From: a virus
Length of the DNA stretch: 61,743 bases
IMG/VR virus record: IMGVR_UViG_3300047560_001038
Span: 1-61,743 of that record
Direction: 5' to 3' (one strand)
Position 1 is the stretch's first letter. Every line of letters begins with the position of its first letter. The notes under the pieces are model-generated. The model did not search any database. It worked only from the letters and a program-made list of their open reading frames with translations, and was not told the DNA's origin. Of the stretch, positions 5,000-14,716 are shown in pieces. Made by a program: the position numbers and the translations under genes.

Positions 5000-7900
5000 T
5001 GCCTATTCTCGGAATTACTGCCAGTGCTGTAGTAGCAGCCTATAAAATGGTTGTTGCTACAATTGGGTCACGCATTTTTACATCATACAACGGAACAGAC
5101 ATTTCATATGGGAATACACCAAGTTCGTATAAGGTAGAGGCAGTTAATGGAACATGGGTAAGTGCTAATGCAGCAACCTACAAGGGTGGGACCATTGCTA
5201 ATGCACAAAACTTTATTTCTTATACTTCTGCACTATATTATCAATCAACCGACGGTGTGACTTGGAGTAGTGGGATACTTCCAAATACTGTTGGTTCAAT
5301 AATGGATATGAAATATAATTCAAATTTAGGAAAAACAGTACTATTGCAGGGATCAACATCACCACGAGCAATTTATGAATCAACAGATTTAATTACATGG
5401 ACAACAACTGTTACTGGAATAGCAAACACAACATACAAGGCTATATTACAAGACAACAATACATATATAGCTCAGCAATCTGGAAAGCTAGTTAGTTGGA
5501 TATCATCTGGTGGTACATGGGTAACACTATCATCTACAACTCTTTCTCAGACTGTAAATGAAATGCTTTATGTTAATGACGGTAATATCTATACTGTTGG
5601 ATATGCCCCACATATAGCAAAAGTACAGCATGTTGGTGGAACAATGTCATGGACAACATTTGCAGACTATCCAGGCGGTATTGGCGGAGCTGGAGTATCT
5701 AACGTACAGGTAATGTCAATAAAATATGGGAATGGAAGATATGTAGCACCATATCTTGACACATCAGAAGATGCTATTGGTGCAGTATCATCAACAGATG
5801 GCGTAACGTGGGTATCAGCATGGATTGGTGCTGGAGCAGCACTTCCTGGATCTGCAGTATCTGTTAGTAACTGCTTTGCATTTGAATTTTATAACGGATT
5901 GTTTTATTCTGCTGGTTATGACGTTAATACAGATTCCATAGCAATATTCACATCACTGGATGGAATTACATGGATTCCTGGAAACTCTTTTTCTTCATAT
6001 TTGCCTAGTTCTGGGGCAGATGCAGATGCTATGGGGTCAATTGTGTTTAAGGATAATGTTGCCCTAGCAGTATATAATCCATCTGCTGGTAGCTCACAAC
6101 TATACCTATCTAGTCAGGCAAACACAATATCTCCATCTATAGCCACAACATCTTTGTCATGGATAACAACTTCTCTAGCATCCAGTTCATCAATTGCCGA
6201 TGAAGATTATAATACTGGATGGTATGATAAATACCTAAATTCTCCAATCAGACATTTTTCTACAAGTACAACAGACTATCTCGCATATAGTAATGGATTA
6301 TCGTGGGTAACTATAATGAGTCGTGACATATCAAATATGTTTGGGACATATCTGTACAATGGTTCAAGACATGTTGTTGTATTTCAAAAAGCAAGTGATC
6401 AGCCAATATACTCAACAGATGGAATTTATTGGTTAACAGCAAGTGGATATACAGGTGCTCATTCTGTATCAACTAATTTGCCAGCATCTACCGTTAAAGC
6501 AGCAGCAAGCTCAACACACTTTATAGTTGGTTCACGTGGTTCTGGTAGCACTGGTGGCACAAGAATGGTAATAAGTACTGACGGTGCTGTATGGACAAGC
6601 CTTTCACTACCAGGAGTTACCTGGGGATTTAGCACTGAGCCCATAGATGTTATATATGCAAATGGATTTTGGACAATCCTTCTTGAGAATGGGAGGGTAT
6701 ATACTTCAACAGATACTACAACATGGACAAGCTCAGCTCCAGGACTTACTTTATCAGACACAGTATCACGCAAAAATGGACTAGTATCAGACAACTCTTA
6801 TATTTACGCAATTAGCAGAAGCTCTACTGCTGGCCTAGCTGTCCCTATGTTCAGATCAACTGATGCAATAACTTGGACAACATATGCTTCAGCTGCATAT
6901 GGTAGCTTTAGAGATATTGTAAAAGCTGGAGACACCTGGTATTCTTCGGTAACAAATAGCGGAAAACTGTATGTATCTACAGACGCAACAACATGGACAA
7001 GTGTTGGAGTTGGTGCAGATACATTTATCGATTCAACATACTCGTCTCTATTTACTGATGGAAAAGACTTATTCTTTGTTGGAGCTGACGGACTTGTAAA
7101 ACAAGCAGAAGTCTCTAGTCAGAATCAACTTACAGGCTTTAATGTAAAAGATATTCTTTATACTCCAAAAGAAACATCTGGTTTGTCAAAAGACACATAC
7201 CTTCTTTCTGGAAAAAATCTTCTTAAAGCAAATGAGGCTATGTCTTGGACAAGCGTGATTAATTCTGCGGTATTTGGAAAATATGGAGCAAATAAGGCAG
7301 AGTTTGTAAATTCTAAATTCTATGTTGGTGGAGCAGGTTCAAGAGTCATATACTCAACAGATAGTATTTCATGGTCTCCAATGAAGTCGCATTCAGTAAA
7401 AGACCTGGTGCCAATTGATCAAGCTATAAATCCAACTCCAACAGTTGGAATATCCTATGCAAACTCAACTCTTGGTATTGCAACAGCAAGCAGATTTATG
7501 GATACTGTACAGGACTCAAGATTATTTAGATACCGTTCTGGATATGAAGATACAGATACCTTACAAGAAATCCAGTCTTATAATTTTACAGTGTGGACAA
7601 CATCTGCTGTTGCATCAATTGCTATGCAAGACCTAACTTACCTTGACCACCAAAAACTTTGGGTATCTAATGGAAACTCTGGTGTAATTAAATACTCTAC
7701 CGATTTAATTACTTGGACAACCGTAACAACATCACAACTCGGAACTAATAATACTACAAAGGCAAAAATTATTGGTGGACCACAAAGAGTTAAGTATATT
7801 TATGTTGCTGGAGATTCTGGAAGAATTGTTAGATCAACAAACGGAATTGCTTGGGCTACAGCAACATCAGCAGCTACAACTGCACATGTTAATAGATTTG

Positions 7901-9780
7901 CAGTCTCTGATGATGGTGTAATTGTTGCAGCTGCAGGTGTTGCAGTTCAAGGTGTTGCACATTACGTTAGATCAACAGATGGAACAACGTGGACCACAGG
8001 ACTTATTAGTGCTGCAGGTACAAACGTTCGTACTGGATCAATTGATTATGGTCCATCATATCCAAATGGTCCAAAAGTATTTGCAGTACTAACTGGAACT
8101 GCTGCAGTACCAATTATTAAAAAGTCAACTGATGGAATTACTTGGACTACAACCACTGCAGCAGGTGGCACTACTGAATCAATTGCATACTCAAAAAACA
8201 TTAATCAGTGGGTTGCATCAAATGGATCAGACTTCAAGGCATCAACCGATCTGACAACATGGGTTACACTTATTTCTTCCGTTGGTGGTGCAAATAATCA
8301 AATTAATGAAGTTCCAGGATATATATTGCTTACAAGTGGATCTGCATTAACATATGGAAAGTACTCTACAAATGGTGTGACCTGGACAACATTCTATTTG
8401 CCAACATCTTCATCATTCAGAGGTATTGATGTTGATACTACAAATAAAACAATAGCCATGATGGATAATGTGACAACTGCATATAGAACATCTTTAACAT
8501 GGATAACCAACGTAACATCACTTTCCACAAATACTGATGGCACAAAGCACATAATTGTTGCTAGTGGAACACCATTAAGATCTAGTGATATGGTTGATTG
8601 GACAGATTATGCTTATACATCTGGAGCAATAGTAAATGCCAGAAAAATAAAGTATCTTGGTGGATTATTCATTGGTGCTGGCGGTAATGGAAAATCGTAT
8701 ATTTATAAATCAACAAATGGTTCGGCATGGACTTCTTCGCAACCATCTACTGTTGCAAACTCTGATGGTTCATCAATCGCATATGATGGAACAACATATG
8801 TTGCCACAATTGATAGTGGTGGAACAGCAAACAGTATTTATTATTCAACAAACCTTACAGCATGGACAACCATTACGCTTGCTACAACTCCTGGTCAAGT
8901 AAACGATATTCATTATGATGTAGATAAGTTTGTTTCAGTTACTTCAACTGGAAAGGTGTTCTATTCTACTAATGGAACAACTGGATGGACTGCTGGAACA
9001 TCAAATACTGCATCAGCACTTTACTTTGTTAATAATCAAAATGAACTTGGAACTGGAACAGGATGGATTGCGTCTGGAATAGTATTTAGAACTTCAACAA
9101 ATGGTGTTACTTGGACAACAAGATCTGCACCAACAGCAGGATTCTGGGGTGCAAGTGCTGATGCTATTGGTAGATTTATTTGGAAGAATCAGTTAGTTCT
9201 TGTTGATGGAACAGATAATCTTTTTGCACTAACAACAGACGGAATTACGTGGGATACAACATCGATAGTAGTTGCAAATAAAAATTATCCAGCTATAGAT
9301 AATGCTTTTGCTGCAGGTAATAAAATCTTCTCAGTAGATAAAACAACCAATCCAACTATGACACTTCTTGAGTATACAACAGATGGTACAACTTGGGTTT
9401 CAGTAAGTGCAAGTTGGAGTTCGGCTATAAATGCATCAGTTTATGGTGGAGGCATTTATGTTGGACATAATGCTGGAATTGGATCTGCAAGCAATTCAAG
9501 TTCTACAACTGTAAGATCAGTAAATCCTGGTTTTATTGCACCACAGGTAAATGACCATGCAAATGGAATATATGTTGGAAATGAAGGAATTTATTCAGAT
9601 TCTTCAACATATGGTGGATTACAAAGACTTGTATCTGGTGTATTCTCACATATCTCGTATAATGCAAAAAATGGATATGTTGCAACTGGAAATTCTGCAA
9701 TATATAAATCAACAGATGGCGTTGTGTGGACATCAACCTCAATCTCAACAGCAGGGCAATTCTCAATCGGTGGAGTTTAA
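4999..9780 (+). CDS. Giant Asp-box repeat receptor-binding protein
   Basis: 1593 aa from the coupled ATG at 4999 (an in-frame ATG at 4969 lies inside the previous gene). After a short Ala/Val-rich hydrophobic start, more than twenty copies of an Asp-box-like motif STDGxTW (also STDLITW, STNGVTW, SLDGITW) are spread over the whole length. Asp boxes mark blades of beta-propellers in sialidases and related glycan-binding or cleaving proteins. No sialidase Arg triad or FRIP motif is evident, so binding is more likely than hydrolysis. Probably a chain of propellers forming a long fibre or adhesin. Low charge and high Ser/Thr/Asn make it a good glycosylation target for the adjacent glycosyltransferases. 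Confidence 0.8.
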   Translation: MPILGITASAVVAAYKMVVATIGSRIFTSYNGTDISYGNTPSSYKVEAVNGTWVSANAATYKGGTIANAQNFISYTSALYYQSTDGVTWSSGILPNTVGSIMDMKYNSNLGKTVLLQGSTSPRAIYESTDLITWTTTVTGIANTTYKAILQDNNTYIAQQSGKLVSWISSGGTWVTLSSTTLSQTVNEMLYVNDGNIYTVGYAPHIAKVQHVGGTMSWTTFADYPGGIGGAGVSNVQVMSIKYGNGRYVAPYLDTSEDAIGAVSSTDGVTWVSAWIGAGAALPGSAVSVSNCFAFEFYNGLFYSAGYDVNTDSIAIFTSLDGITWIPGNSFSSYLPSSGADADAMGSIVFKDNVALAVYNPSAGSSQLYLSSQANTISPSIATTSLSWITTSLASSSSIADEDYNTGWYDKYLNSPIRHFSTSTTDYLAYSNGLSWVTIMSRDISNMFGTYLYNGSRHVVVFQKASDQPIYSTDGIYWLTASGYTGAHSVSTNLPASTVKAAASSTHFIVGSRGSGSTGGTRMVISTDGAVWTSLSLPGVTWGFSTEPIDVIYANGFWTILLENGRVYTSTDTTTWTSSAPGLTLSDTVSRKNGLVSDNSYIYAISRSSTAGLAVPMFRSTDAITWTTYASAAYGSFRDIVKAGDTWYSSVTNSGKLYVSTDATTWTSVGVGADTFIDSTYSSLFTDGKDLFFVGADGLVKQAEVSSQNQLTGFNVKDILYTPKETSGLSKDTYLLSGKNLLKANEAMSWTSVINSAVFGKYGANKAEFVNSKFYVGGAGSRVIYSTDSISWSPMKSHSVKDLVPIDQAINPTPTVGISYANSTLGIATASRFMDTVQDSRLFRYRSGYEDTDTLQEIQSYNFTVWTTSAVASIAMQDLTYLDHQKLWVSNGNSGVIKYSTDLITWTTVTTSQLGTNNTTKAKIIGGPQRVKYIYVAGDSGRIVRSTNGIAWATATSAATTAHVNRFAVSDDGVIVAAAGVAVQGVAHYVRSTDGTTWTTGLISAAGTNVRTGSIDYGPSYPNGPKVFAVLTGTAAVPIIKKSTDGITWTTTTAAGGTTESIAYSKNINQWVASNGSDFKASTDLTTWVTLISSVGGANNQINEVPGYILLTSGSALTYGKYSTNGVTWTTFYLPTSSSFRGIDVDTTNKTIAMMDNVTTAYRTSLTWITNVTSLSTNTDGTKHIIVASGTPLRSSDMVDWTDYAYTSGAIVNARKIKYLGGLFIGAGGNGKSYIYKSTNGSAWTSSQPSTVANSDGSSIAYDGTTYVATIDSGGTANSIYYSTNLTAWTTITLATTPGQVNDIHYDVDKFVSVTSTGKVFYSTNGTTGWTAGTSNTASALYFVNNQNELGTGTGWIASGIVFRTSTNGVTWTTRSAPTAGFWGASADAIGRFIWKNQLVLVDGTDNLFALTTDGITWDTTSIVVANKNYPAIDNAFAAGNKIFSVDKTTNPTMTLLEYTTDGTTWVSVSASWSSAINASVYGGGIYVGHNAGIGSASNSSSTTVRSVNPGFIAPQVNDHANGIYVGNEGIYSDSSTYGGLQRLVSGVFSHISYNAKNGYVATGNSAIYKSTDGVVWTSTSISTAGQFSIGGV

Positions 9781-9795
9781 CAATTATTGATTTTG

Positions 9796-9804
9796 TGGTA
9801 TACT
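9796..9804 (+). promoter_or_regulatory. Extended -10 promoter of glycosyltransferase operon (TGGTATACT)
   Basis: 26 bases before the ATG at 9830, with CTAG repeats in the leader and a GGTGGT ribosome-binding region. No strong -35. Confidence 0.5.
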
Positions 9805-9829
9805 AGTTTTCTAGAGAGAAAGCGGTGGT

Positions 9830-10501
9830 ATGACAAAGCCTCACTACAACGTAGTTATTGCTACCCCTGGACGATCAATGGAGAGTCCTTATGTAAAGAG
9901 TTTAGTAGCTACACTTCAATACCTTAATGAAAACGGTATTTCTTCAATTTACCTTAATGAATATTCTTCACAGGTAACTGCTGCACGAGAAGCAACAGCA
10001 ATGAACTCAATGTTCCTAAACATTTTTAATTCAGAGATTGGGTCTGGAGAATTCACATACGACAAGATCATATGGATTGATTCCGACATTTCTTGGACAG
10101 TAACAGATTTTATGCGTCTATATGAATCAGATAAGGAAATTGTTTCTGGAGTATATTTTAATCACACTGGTGTTCCTATGTTTTCTATGCCAGATTGGAA
10201 TATTGGAGATATAGGAATTCTTAGAGAAAATGAAAAACCATTTGAAATTGCAGCAGCAGGTTTCGGATTCATCTGCATGAAGTCTGGAGTATTTGAATCA
10301 TTGTCAAGACCTTGGTTTGAGTCAGCCTTCTCAGAAGTAGAAGATGGTGAAGGAAACAAGGCAGTCGTTCCATTTGGAGAAGACTATTCGTGGTGTACGA
10401 AAGCTGCTTCAGCAGGACATAAACTGTGGTTAGACCCAAGGGTATTGCTGACTCACCACAAGAATGTATCTATTGACGGAAGGATGATCGTAGGTGGATA
10501 A
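9830..10501 (+). CDS. Glycosyltransferase, GT-A fold (first of tandem pair)
   Basis: 223 aa. An N-terminal nucleotide-binding beta strand (NVVIATPGR) is followed by the metal-binding IIWIDSDISW, whose DSD at 84-86 is the DxD motif of GT-A enzymes. Near residue 185 comes FGEDYSWCTKA, the usual catalytic ED region, and then a HHK end. The enzyme should transfer a sugar from a nucleotide-sugar donor in the cytoplasm. It is about as long as the catalytic core alone. Same DxD position and layout as the next gene, so the pair arose by tandem duplication. Acceptor unknown: virion fibres or host glycans. Confidence 0.8.
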   Translation: MTKPHYNVVIATPGRSMESPYVKSLVATLQYLNENGISSIYLNEYSSQVTAAREATAMNSMFLNIFNSEIGSGEFTYDKIIWIDSDISWTVTDFMRLYESDKEIVSGVYFNHTGVPMFSMPDWNIGDIGILRENEKPFEIAAAGFGFICMKSGVFESLSRPWFESAFSEVEDGEGNKAVVPFGEDYSWCTKAASAGHKLWLDPRVLLTHHKNVSIDGRMIVGG

Positions 10502-11180
10502 GCCACATTTTAATATTATAATTGCTACTCCTGGAAATAATTTTACTCAGGGGTACGTTAGAAGTTTGCTTCAGACTGTATCTGCTATTAGTGCAGAGGG
10601 TCTATCCTGGAACTTCCTTAACCAGTCAAGCTCTCTCGTATCTATGGCACGAGAAATGACAATCGCTGGACCTGGTGTAAATGACCCATCAATTACAGAA
10701 CCATTTGCAGGACAGTTTACTTATGACAAGATCATTTGGATTGATTCAGACATTGAATGGACAGTTGCAGACTTCTTTAAACTATACAAGTCAGACTATG
10801 ACATTGTTTCTGGATGCTATCTAATGCAAGATCGTCACACACCCATCTACGAAGCTTATCGTGGCCCAATGATGTCGGAAGACGAAATTCTTAGTCGCAC
10901 AGAGCCATTTAAGGTTGCTGGCATTGGTTTTGGATTTGTGGCAATGAAGTCTGGAGTGTTTGAAAATATTCCTCGTCCCTGGTTTGGTCCAATTGGTATG
11001 CCAATCTCTGAGGGAAGTACAGAAATGCAAATGCTACTTATTGGAGAAGATCTTTCTTGGTCAACTAAAGCAATTCAGAGTGGATTTGAAATTTGGACAG
11101 ATCCATCAGTCCACGTAGTTCATAATAAGTCGTTTAATATTTTTTGGAAAGATCAGATCGAAAAGATGAAGAATGGATAA
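10494..11180 (+). CDS. Glycosyltransferase, GT-A fold (second of tandem pair)
   Basis: 228 aa. Starts at GTG 10494, eight bases inside the previous gene, after an AAGGATG ribosome-binding site. Shares ATPG, DKIIWIDSDIEW (DxD at 84-86), GFGFVAMKSGVFE and IGEDLSWSTKA with its neighbour. The acceptor-side regions differ most, consistent with a different sugar or acceptor. Overlaps the next gene by eight bases, so three transferases are translated as one unit. Confidence 0.8.
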   Translation: MDKPHFNIIIATPGNNFTQGYVRSLLQTVSAISAEGLSWNFLNQSSSLVSMAREMTIAGPGVNDPSITEPFAGQFTYDKIIWIDSDIEWTVADFFKLYKSDYDIVSGCYLMQDRHTPIYEAYRGPMMSEDEILSRTEPFKVAGIGFGFVAMKSGVFENIPRPWFGPIGMPISEGSTEMQMLLIGEDLSWSTKAIQSGFEIWTDPSVHVVHNKSFNIFWKDQIEKMKNG

Positions 11181-12090
11181 CTTCCCAGCTTCTGGAGGTA
11201 GTGAGTTACTCAAGAATGCACTACTTGAGAAGTCTAGCCTTTCATCAAGAGATAATATTAACTTAATTATGTCTATTCCAGACATTAAGAATATAAAATA
11301 TTCTAAGCAAAACATTCTTTGGCAACACCTTAACCACAGAGAGCCAACGCTTGGTCAGTTAACAGATCGTGCATTTGTAGACAGTGTTGATGCATTTGTA
11401 TATGTTTCAAATTGGCAATACGAAAAGTACATGTATTCGTTTGATATTCCTACAAAGAACGCACACGTTATCAAAAACGCAATTAACCCAATTGAACTTA
11501 TTGCAAAGCCAAAGGAAAAGATTAAGTTAATCTATACATCAACTCCATACCGTGGCCTTGACATTCTATTGGAAGCATTCTCAAGACTTGACAGAGATGA
11601 TGTAGAGCTAGACATTTATTCATCAACAATTATTTATGGTTCTGGATTTGCAGAGCATGTTGGAGACGAGTTCGAACCACTTTTTGAACGTGCAAGAAAT
11701 ATGAAGAATGTTAATTACATGGGATATGCAACTAATGAAGAGATTCATAAAGCACTTCAGGAAGCTCACATATTTGCATACCCAAGCATTTTTGAAGAGA
11801 CTTCGTGCCTAGCATTGATTGAGGCTGGTGCTGCTGGATGTAGCCTTGTTACAACAAACTTTGGGGCATTGTATGAAACTGGATCAGAGTATGCAAAGTT
11901 TGTAACAATGCAAAAGACGGTAGATAAGCTAGTCTCTAACTTTACAAATGCACTCAATGAAGCAATTGATTCGTATTGGGATAAGTCAAATCAAAAGCTA
12001 TTAAAAGAACAGTCAGCTTTCTATAACAAGTTCTATAGCTGGGATACTCGTATTCCTGAATGGGAAAGACTTTTCGATAAACTATCCTAG
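11173..12090 (+). CDS. Glycosyltransferase, GT-B fold (GT4-like)
   Basis: 305 aa. The C-terminal half has the GT-B signature: YTSTPYRGLDILLEAF (about 121-136), the domain motif YMGYATNEEI, then FAYPSIFEETSCLALIEAGA with the E-x7-E motif (Glu209/Glu217) that holds the nucleotide sugar. The N-terminal Rossmann domain is short compared with typical GT4 enzymes of 350-400 aa. With the two GT-A enzymes it could build a short oligosaccharide. The operon ends here, before a new promoter at 12096. Confidence 0.85.
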   Translation: MDNFPASGGSELLKNALLEKSSLSSRDNINLIMSIPDIKNIKYSKQNILWQHLNHREPTLGQLTDRAFVDSVDAFVYVSNWQYEKYMYSFDIPTKNAHVIKNAINPIELIAKPKEKIKLIYTSTPYRGLDILLEAFSRLDRDDVELDIYSSTIIYGSGFAEHVGDEFEPLFERARNMKNVNYMGYATNEEIHKALQEAHIFAYPSIFEETSCLALIEAGAAGCSLVTTNFGALYETGSEYAKFVTMQKTVDKLVSNFTNALNEAIDSYWDKSNQKLLKEQSAFYNKFYSWDTRIPEWERLFDKLS

Positions 12091-12095
12091 TATTG

Positions 12096-12104
12096 TGATA
12101 TAAT
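12096..12104 (+). promoter_or_regulatory. Extended -10 promoter (TGATATAAT)
   Basis: Nine bases before the ATG at 12114, so a 2-3 base leader at most; no -35. Confidence 0.55.
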
Positions 12105-12113
12105 TTAAATATC

Positions 12114-12515
12114 ATGGCAACTAGAAAAAATTATGCTGTTGGAAATGTTCCCCCTCTTGTAACATGGACGGTAGTTCGTGGAGACTCTGCATCATTTAGA
12201 GTTTATGTAACAGACGATACAAAGGCAGCATTAGATGTTTCCTTATGGACAATCGATATGGAAATTAAGCGTCCAGATGTTGCACAAACAACTCCAGAAA
12301 TGACAGATGCTGCAACTCTAATTCTTACACTTATTCCAGAGATCACAGATGCAGATGGTCCAGGAGAGTTTACTGTAACACTTGCACCAGAAGAATCTGC
12401 ACTACTTGAGACAGGAGACATCTTCGATATTGAGCTATCACAGGAGTCAACAAGCAGAGTCTGGACTGTTGCTCAGGGTAGCGTTGTAATCATTGAAGAT
12501 GTAACAAACTCCTAA
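12114..12515 (+). CDS. Fibre-cassette structural protein (BppU-like), second copy
   Basis: 133 aa, acidic, all-beta. WTVVRGDSASFRVYVTDD corresponds to WKIVRGDTATIAVDFLNND of the protein at 3776, and both end in a VVGTIIVSG / AQGSVVIIEDV type strand. It heads the second fibre cassette. Likely an anchoring or baseplate-linking protein; overlaps the next gene by one base. Confidence 0.6.
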   Translation: MATRKNYAVGNVPPLVTWTVVRGDSASFRVYVTDDTKAALDVSLWTIDMEIKRPDVAQTTPEMTDAATLILTLIPEITDADGPGEFTVTLAPEESALLETGDIFDIELSQESTSRVWTVAQGSVVIIEDVTNS

Positions 12516-12826
12516 TGGCTAAAGCTGTAATAGTCAATACGAGTAAGTCTCGTACATCAACAGCAAAATCAACAGATTATGCAATCCCCTCTATTGAGCA
12601 AATATCCCACTCTTCATCTGTTCAAGATATTAATCACGATTCTAAGCCAGTAACAACTGATTATGGAATTGCTAAAATCACAGACATTATCCATGATTCA
12701 AAGCTTGAGTCTATCTTGCCATTCTATGTAAGATTTACAAATATTGGAATTGAGGGTGGGTATGGACCAAGTAATCCTGCCCCTATTGGCATTGCTGTTA
12801 TTGGTGTTAATAACTATATTCTTTAA
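12515..12826 (+). CDS. Fibre-cassette structural protein
   Basis: 103 aa starting on TAATG. N-terminal half is Ser/Thr/Lys-rich with two IxHDSK(P/L) repeats; the C-terminal half is a hydrophobic beta segment ending PIGIAVIGVNNYIL. Takes the place of the 38-aa gene in the first cassette. Virion component by context; exact role unknown. Confidence 0.6.
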   Translation: MAKAVIVNTSKSRTSTAKSTDYAIPSIEQISHSSSVQDINHDSKPVTTDYGIAKITDIIHDSKLESILPFYVRFTNIGIEGGYGPSNPAPIGIAVIGVNNYIL

Positions 12827-12830
12827 CATC

Positions 12831-12839
12831 TGATATAAT
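12831..12839 (+). promoter_or_regulatory. Extended -10 promoter (TGATATAAT)
   Basis: Nine bases before the ATG at 12849; no -35. Confidence 0.55.
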
Positions 12840-12848
12840 TAAAGAGTT

Positions 12849-13286
12849 ATGACTAGACCTACCCTCGCACAAATCAAGTCCAACTTTGAGACTGGAGATG
12901 TTCCAAATGGTGAAAACTATGCACAGCTAATTGATGCACTTGCTGCACAGTCAACTGAGCTTGGAACTGTGGGCAACAATGAAGAGACAATCAACGGTAT
13001 TGAAAATGCAACAACCATTGATACTTTTCTTGCCACAGAGTGGAGAATGGTCAAATACTTAGTATCAATTAGATATTCAACAACTAAGTATTACGCAACA
13101 GAATTAACTATACTGATGGATACCTCTGGTGTCAATGTAAGTCAGTATGGTGTAATAGACAATGATGGGGATATTGGAACCGTTAATGTCTCAAGGTCAG
13201 GAGATAGCGTTAACTTAACTGTTACACCTAATCCTGCCATAACGCCAGTCACTGTACGATTTGCTCGTATGGGACTTAAGGCATAA
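12849..13286 (+). CDS. Fibre-associated protein with tip-like domain
   Basis: 145 aa. Begins PTLAQIKSNFETGDVPNG, a helical start common in phage fibre-linked proteins. The C-terminal ~85 residues (from WRMVKYLVSI to VRFARMGLKA) are a beta domain whose layout, including a TVTP strand near the end, recurs at the end of the 454-aa protein next door. Probably a short fibre or fibre tip. Separated from the next gene by 11 bases carrying a TAAGGAG ribosome-binding site. Confidence 0.65.
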   Translation: MTRPTLAQIKSNFETGDVPNGENYAQLIDALAAQSTELGTVGNNEETINGIENATTIDTFLATEWRMVKYLVSIRYSTTKYYATELTILMDTSGVNVSQYGVIDNDGDIGTVNVSRSGDSVNLTVTPNPAITPVTVRFARMGLKA

Positions 13287-13297
13287 GGAGATAAAAA

Positions 13298-14662
13298 ATG
13301 GCAACAGTCAATAAGAAATTTAATGTTAAGAATGGTCTTGGCGTTGATGGAAATGTTGCGGTATCCAATGCTACATCGTTTACCGTAGATGGACCATCTG
13401 CAGACAGTCTTACCTTTGCACTTACAAATGTAACTGCAGCAACAATTAATGGGTCACCAATTGCTACTCAGGGATGGGTATCAAGTCAGAGCTATCTAAC
13501 ATCTGAAACAGACCCAGTGTTCGTAGCGTCTGACGCATATGGAATCACAAGCACAGACATCTCAAATTGGGATACAGCGTATGGCTGGGGTAATCATGCA
13601 TCAGCAGGATATCTAACAACAGAGTCTGACCCAGTATTCACCGCTTCTGATGTTTATGGAGTAACTACTTCAGACATTTCGAACTGGGACACAGCCTACG
13701 GATGGGGAAACCATGCTTCTGCAGGTTATCTAACTACTGAATCAGATCCAGTCTTCACAGCTTCAGATGTTTACGGTGTAACAACATCGGATATCTCAAA
13801 CTGGGATACTGCATACGGTTGGGGAAATCACGCTAGTGCAGGTTACCTTACAACCGAATCCGATCCTGTATTCGTGGCATCAGATGTCTATGGAGTTACC
13901 TCAACAGATATCTCAAACTGGGATACAGCCTATGGTTGGGGCAACCACGCTTCGGCAGGGTATCTTACATCAGCAGTAGAATCAATTTCAAACACAGATG
14001 GAAACATTACATTTAGTGCTGCAAGTGGCACAGTAACTGCAGATCTCGCTACTGATGTTGAGATTGCTGGAGACCTTATTGTTCAGGGAGACCTCACTGT
14101 AAATGGTGATGTCACTACAATTAATACAGCAACACTTGCGGTTGAAGATAACATTGTTGTTCTAAACACAAATGTAACAGGAACACCAACTCTTGACGCA
14201 GGTATTGAGGTTGAGCGTGGAGATTACACTAATGCAAAACTTTTCTGGAAAGAGTCTGCAAATGCTTGGTATCTTGGAACTCCAGGAGACAGCAGTTCGT
14301 CAGCTACTGAAGCTCAGATTGCTACAGTTGGAAACGTCCTAACACTTGAAGATGCTGCAGTAATTAGTGCTCACGCATCTGCAACAAGTGGTGCTCCTAG
14401 TGTTTACGCTTGGGACAGTGCGGTTTATTCAACTGCAAAGTTCACAATCCAGATGAAGCAGGGTAGCGATATCCACGTACTTGAGCTTCTAGCCACAGTT
14501 GCTGGATCAAACGTATACGTCACAGAATACGCAGAAATCATTAGCAATGTTGCACTTGGAGAAACAGATGTTACACTTTCAGCAGGAACTGCAACACTTA
14601 CAGTAACTCCTGTAACTGGTACTGTTGTAACCAAGATCGCAGCAACTCTCATTGAGGCCTAA
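13298..14662 (+). CDS. Tail fibre protein with four tandem 39-aa repeats
   Basis: 454 aa. Residues 1-20 (NKKFNVKNGLGVDGN) match the start of the 612-aa fibre, suggesting a shared attachment segment. Residues 69-224 are four 39-aa repeats of the type ESDPVFTASDVYG...NWDTAYGWGNHASAGYLT, a shaft repeat known in many phage fibres. A following section (VNGDVTTINTATLAVEDNIV) resembles collar repeats. The last ~90 residues form a tip-like beta domain related to the end of the 145-aa neighbour. Likely trimeric. Confidence 0.8.
   Translation: MATVNKKFNVKNGLGVDGNVAVSNATSFTVDGPSADSLTFALTNVTAATINGSPIATQGWVSSQSYLTSETDPVFVASDAYGITSTDISNWDTAYGWGNHASAGYLTTESDPVFTASDVYGVTTSDISNWDTAYGWGNHASAGYLTTESDPVFTASDVYGVTTSDISNWDTAYGWGNHASAGYLTTESDPVFVASDVYGVTSTDISNWDTAYGWGNHASAGYLTSAVESISNTDGNITFSAASGTVTADLATDVEIAGDLIVQGDLTVNGDVTTINTATLAVEDNIVVLNTNVTGTPTLDAGIEVERGDYTNAKLFWKESANAWYLGTPGDSSSSATEAQIATVGNVLTLEDAAVISAHASATSGAPSVYAWDSAVYSTAKFTIQMKQGSDIHVLELLATVAGSNVYVTEYAEIISNVALGETDVTLSAGTATLTVTPVTGTVVTKIAATLIEA
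13502..13969 (+). repeat. Four 117-bp in-frame tandem repeats
   Basis: Each unit encodes 39 residues (13502, 13619, 13736, 13853). The amino acids are almost identical while third codon positions differ widely between units, e.g. four different codings of GNHASAGYL. A single diverged unit is also present in the 612-aa fibre near 16100-16210. Confidence 0.85.
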
Positions 14663-14689
14663 TTAGTTAGTCGTCAAGTATTATTAATC

Positions 14690-14698
14690 TGGTATAAT
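14690..14698 (+). promoter_or_regulatory. Extended -10 promoter (TGGTATAAT)
   Basis: 18 bases before the TTG start at 14717, which has an AAGGTGATG ribosome-binding site. No -35. Confidence 0.55.
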
Positions 14699-14716
14699 TT
14701 ACTAAGGTGATGATAC

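Noticed and set aside
13502-13969. Tandem repeats considered as CRISPR or minisatellite
   Set aside because: Units of 117 bases have no spacers and are in frame within a fibre gene; they encode shaft repeats.
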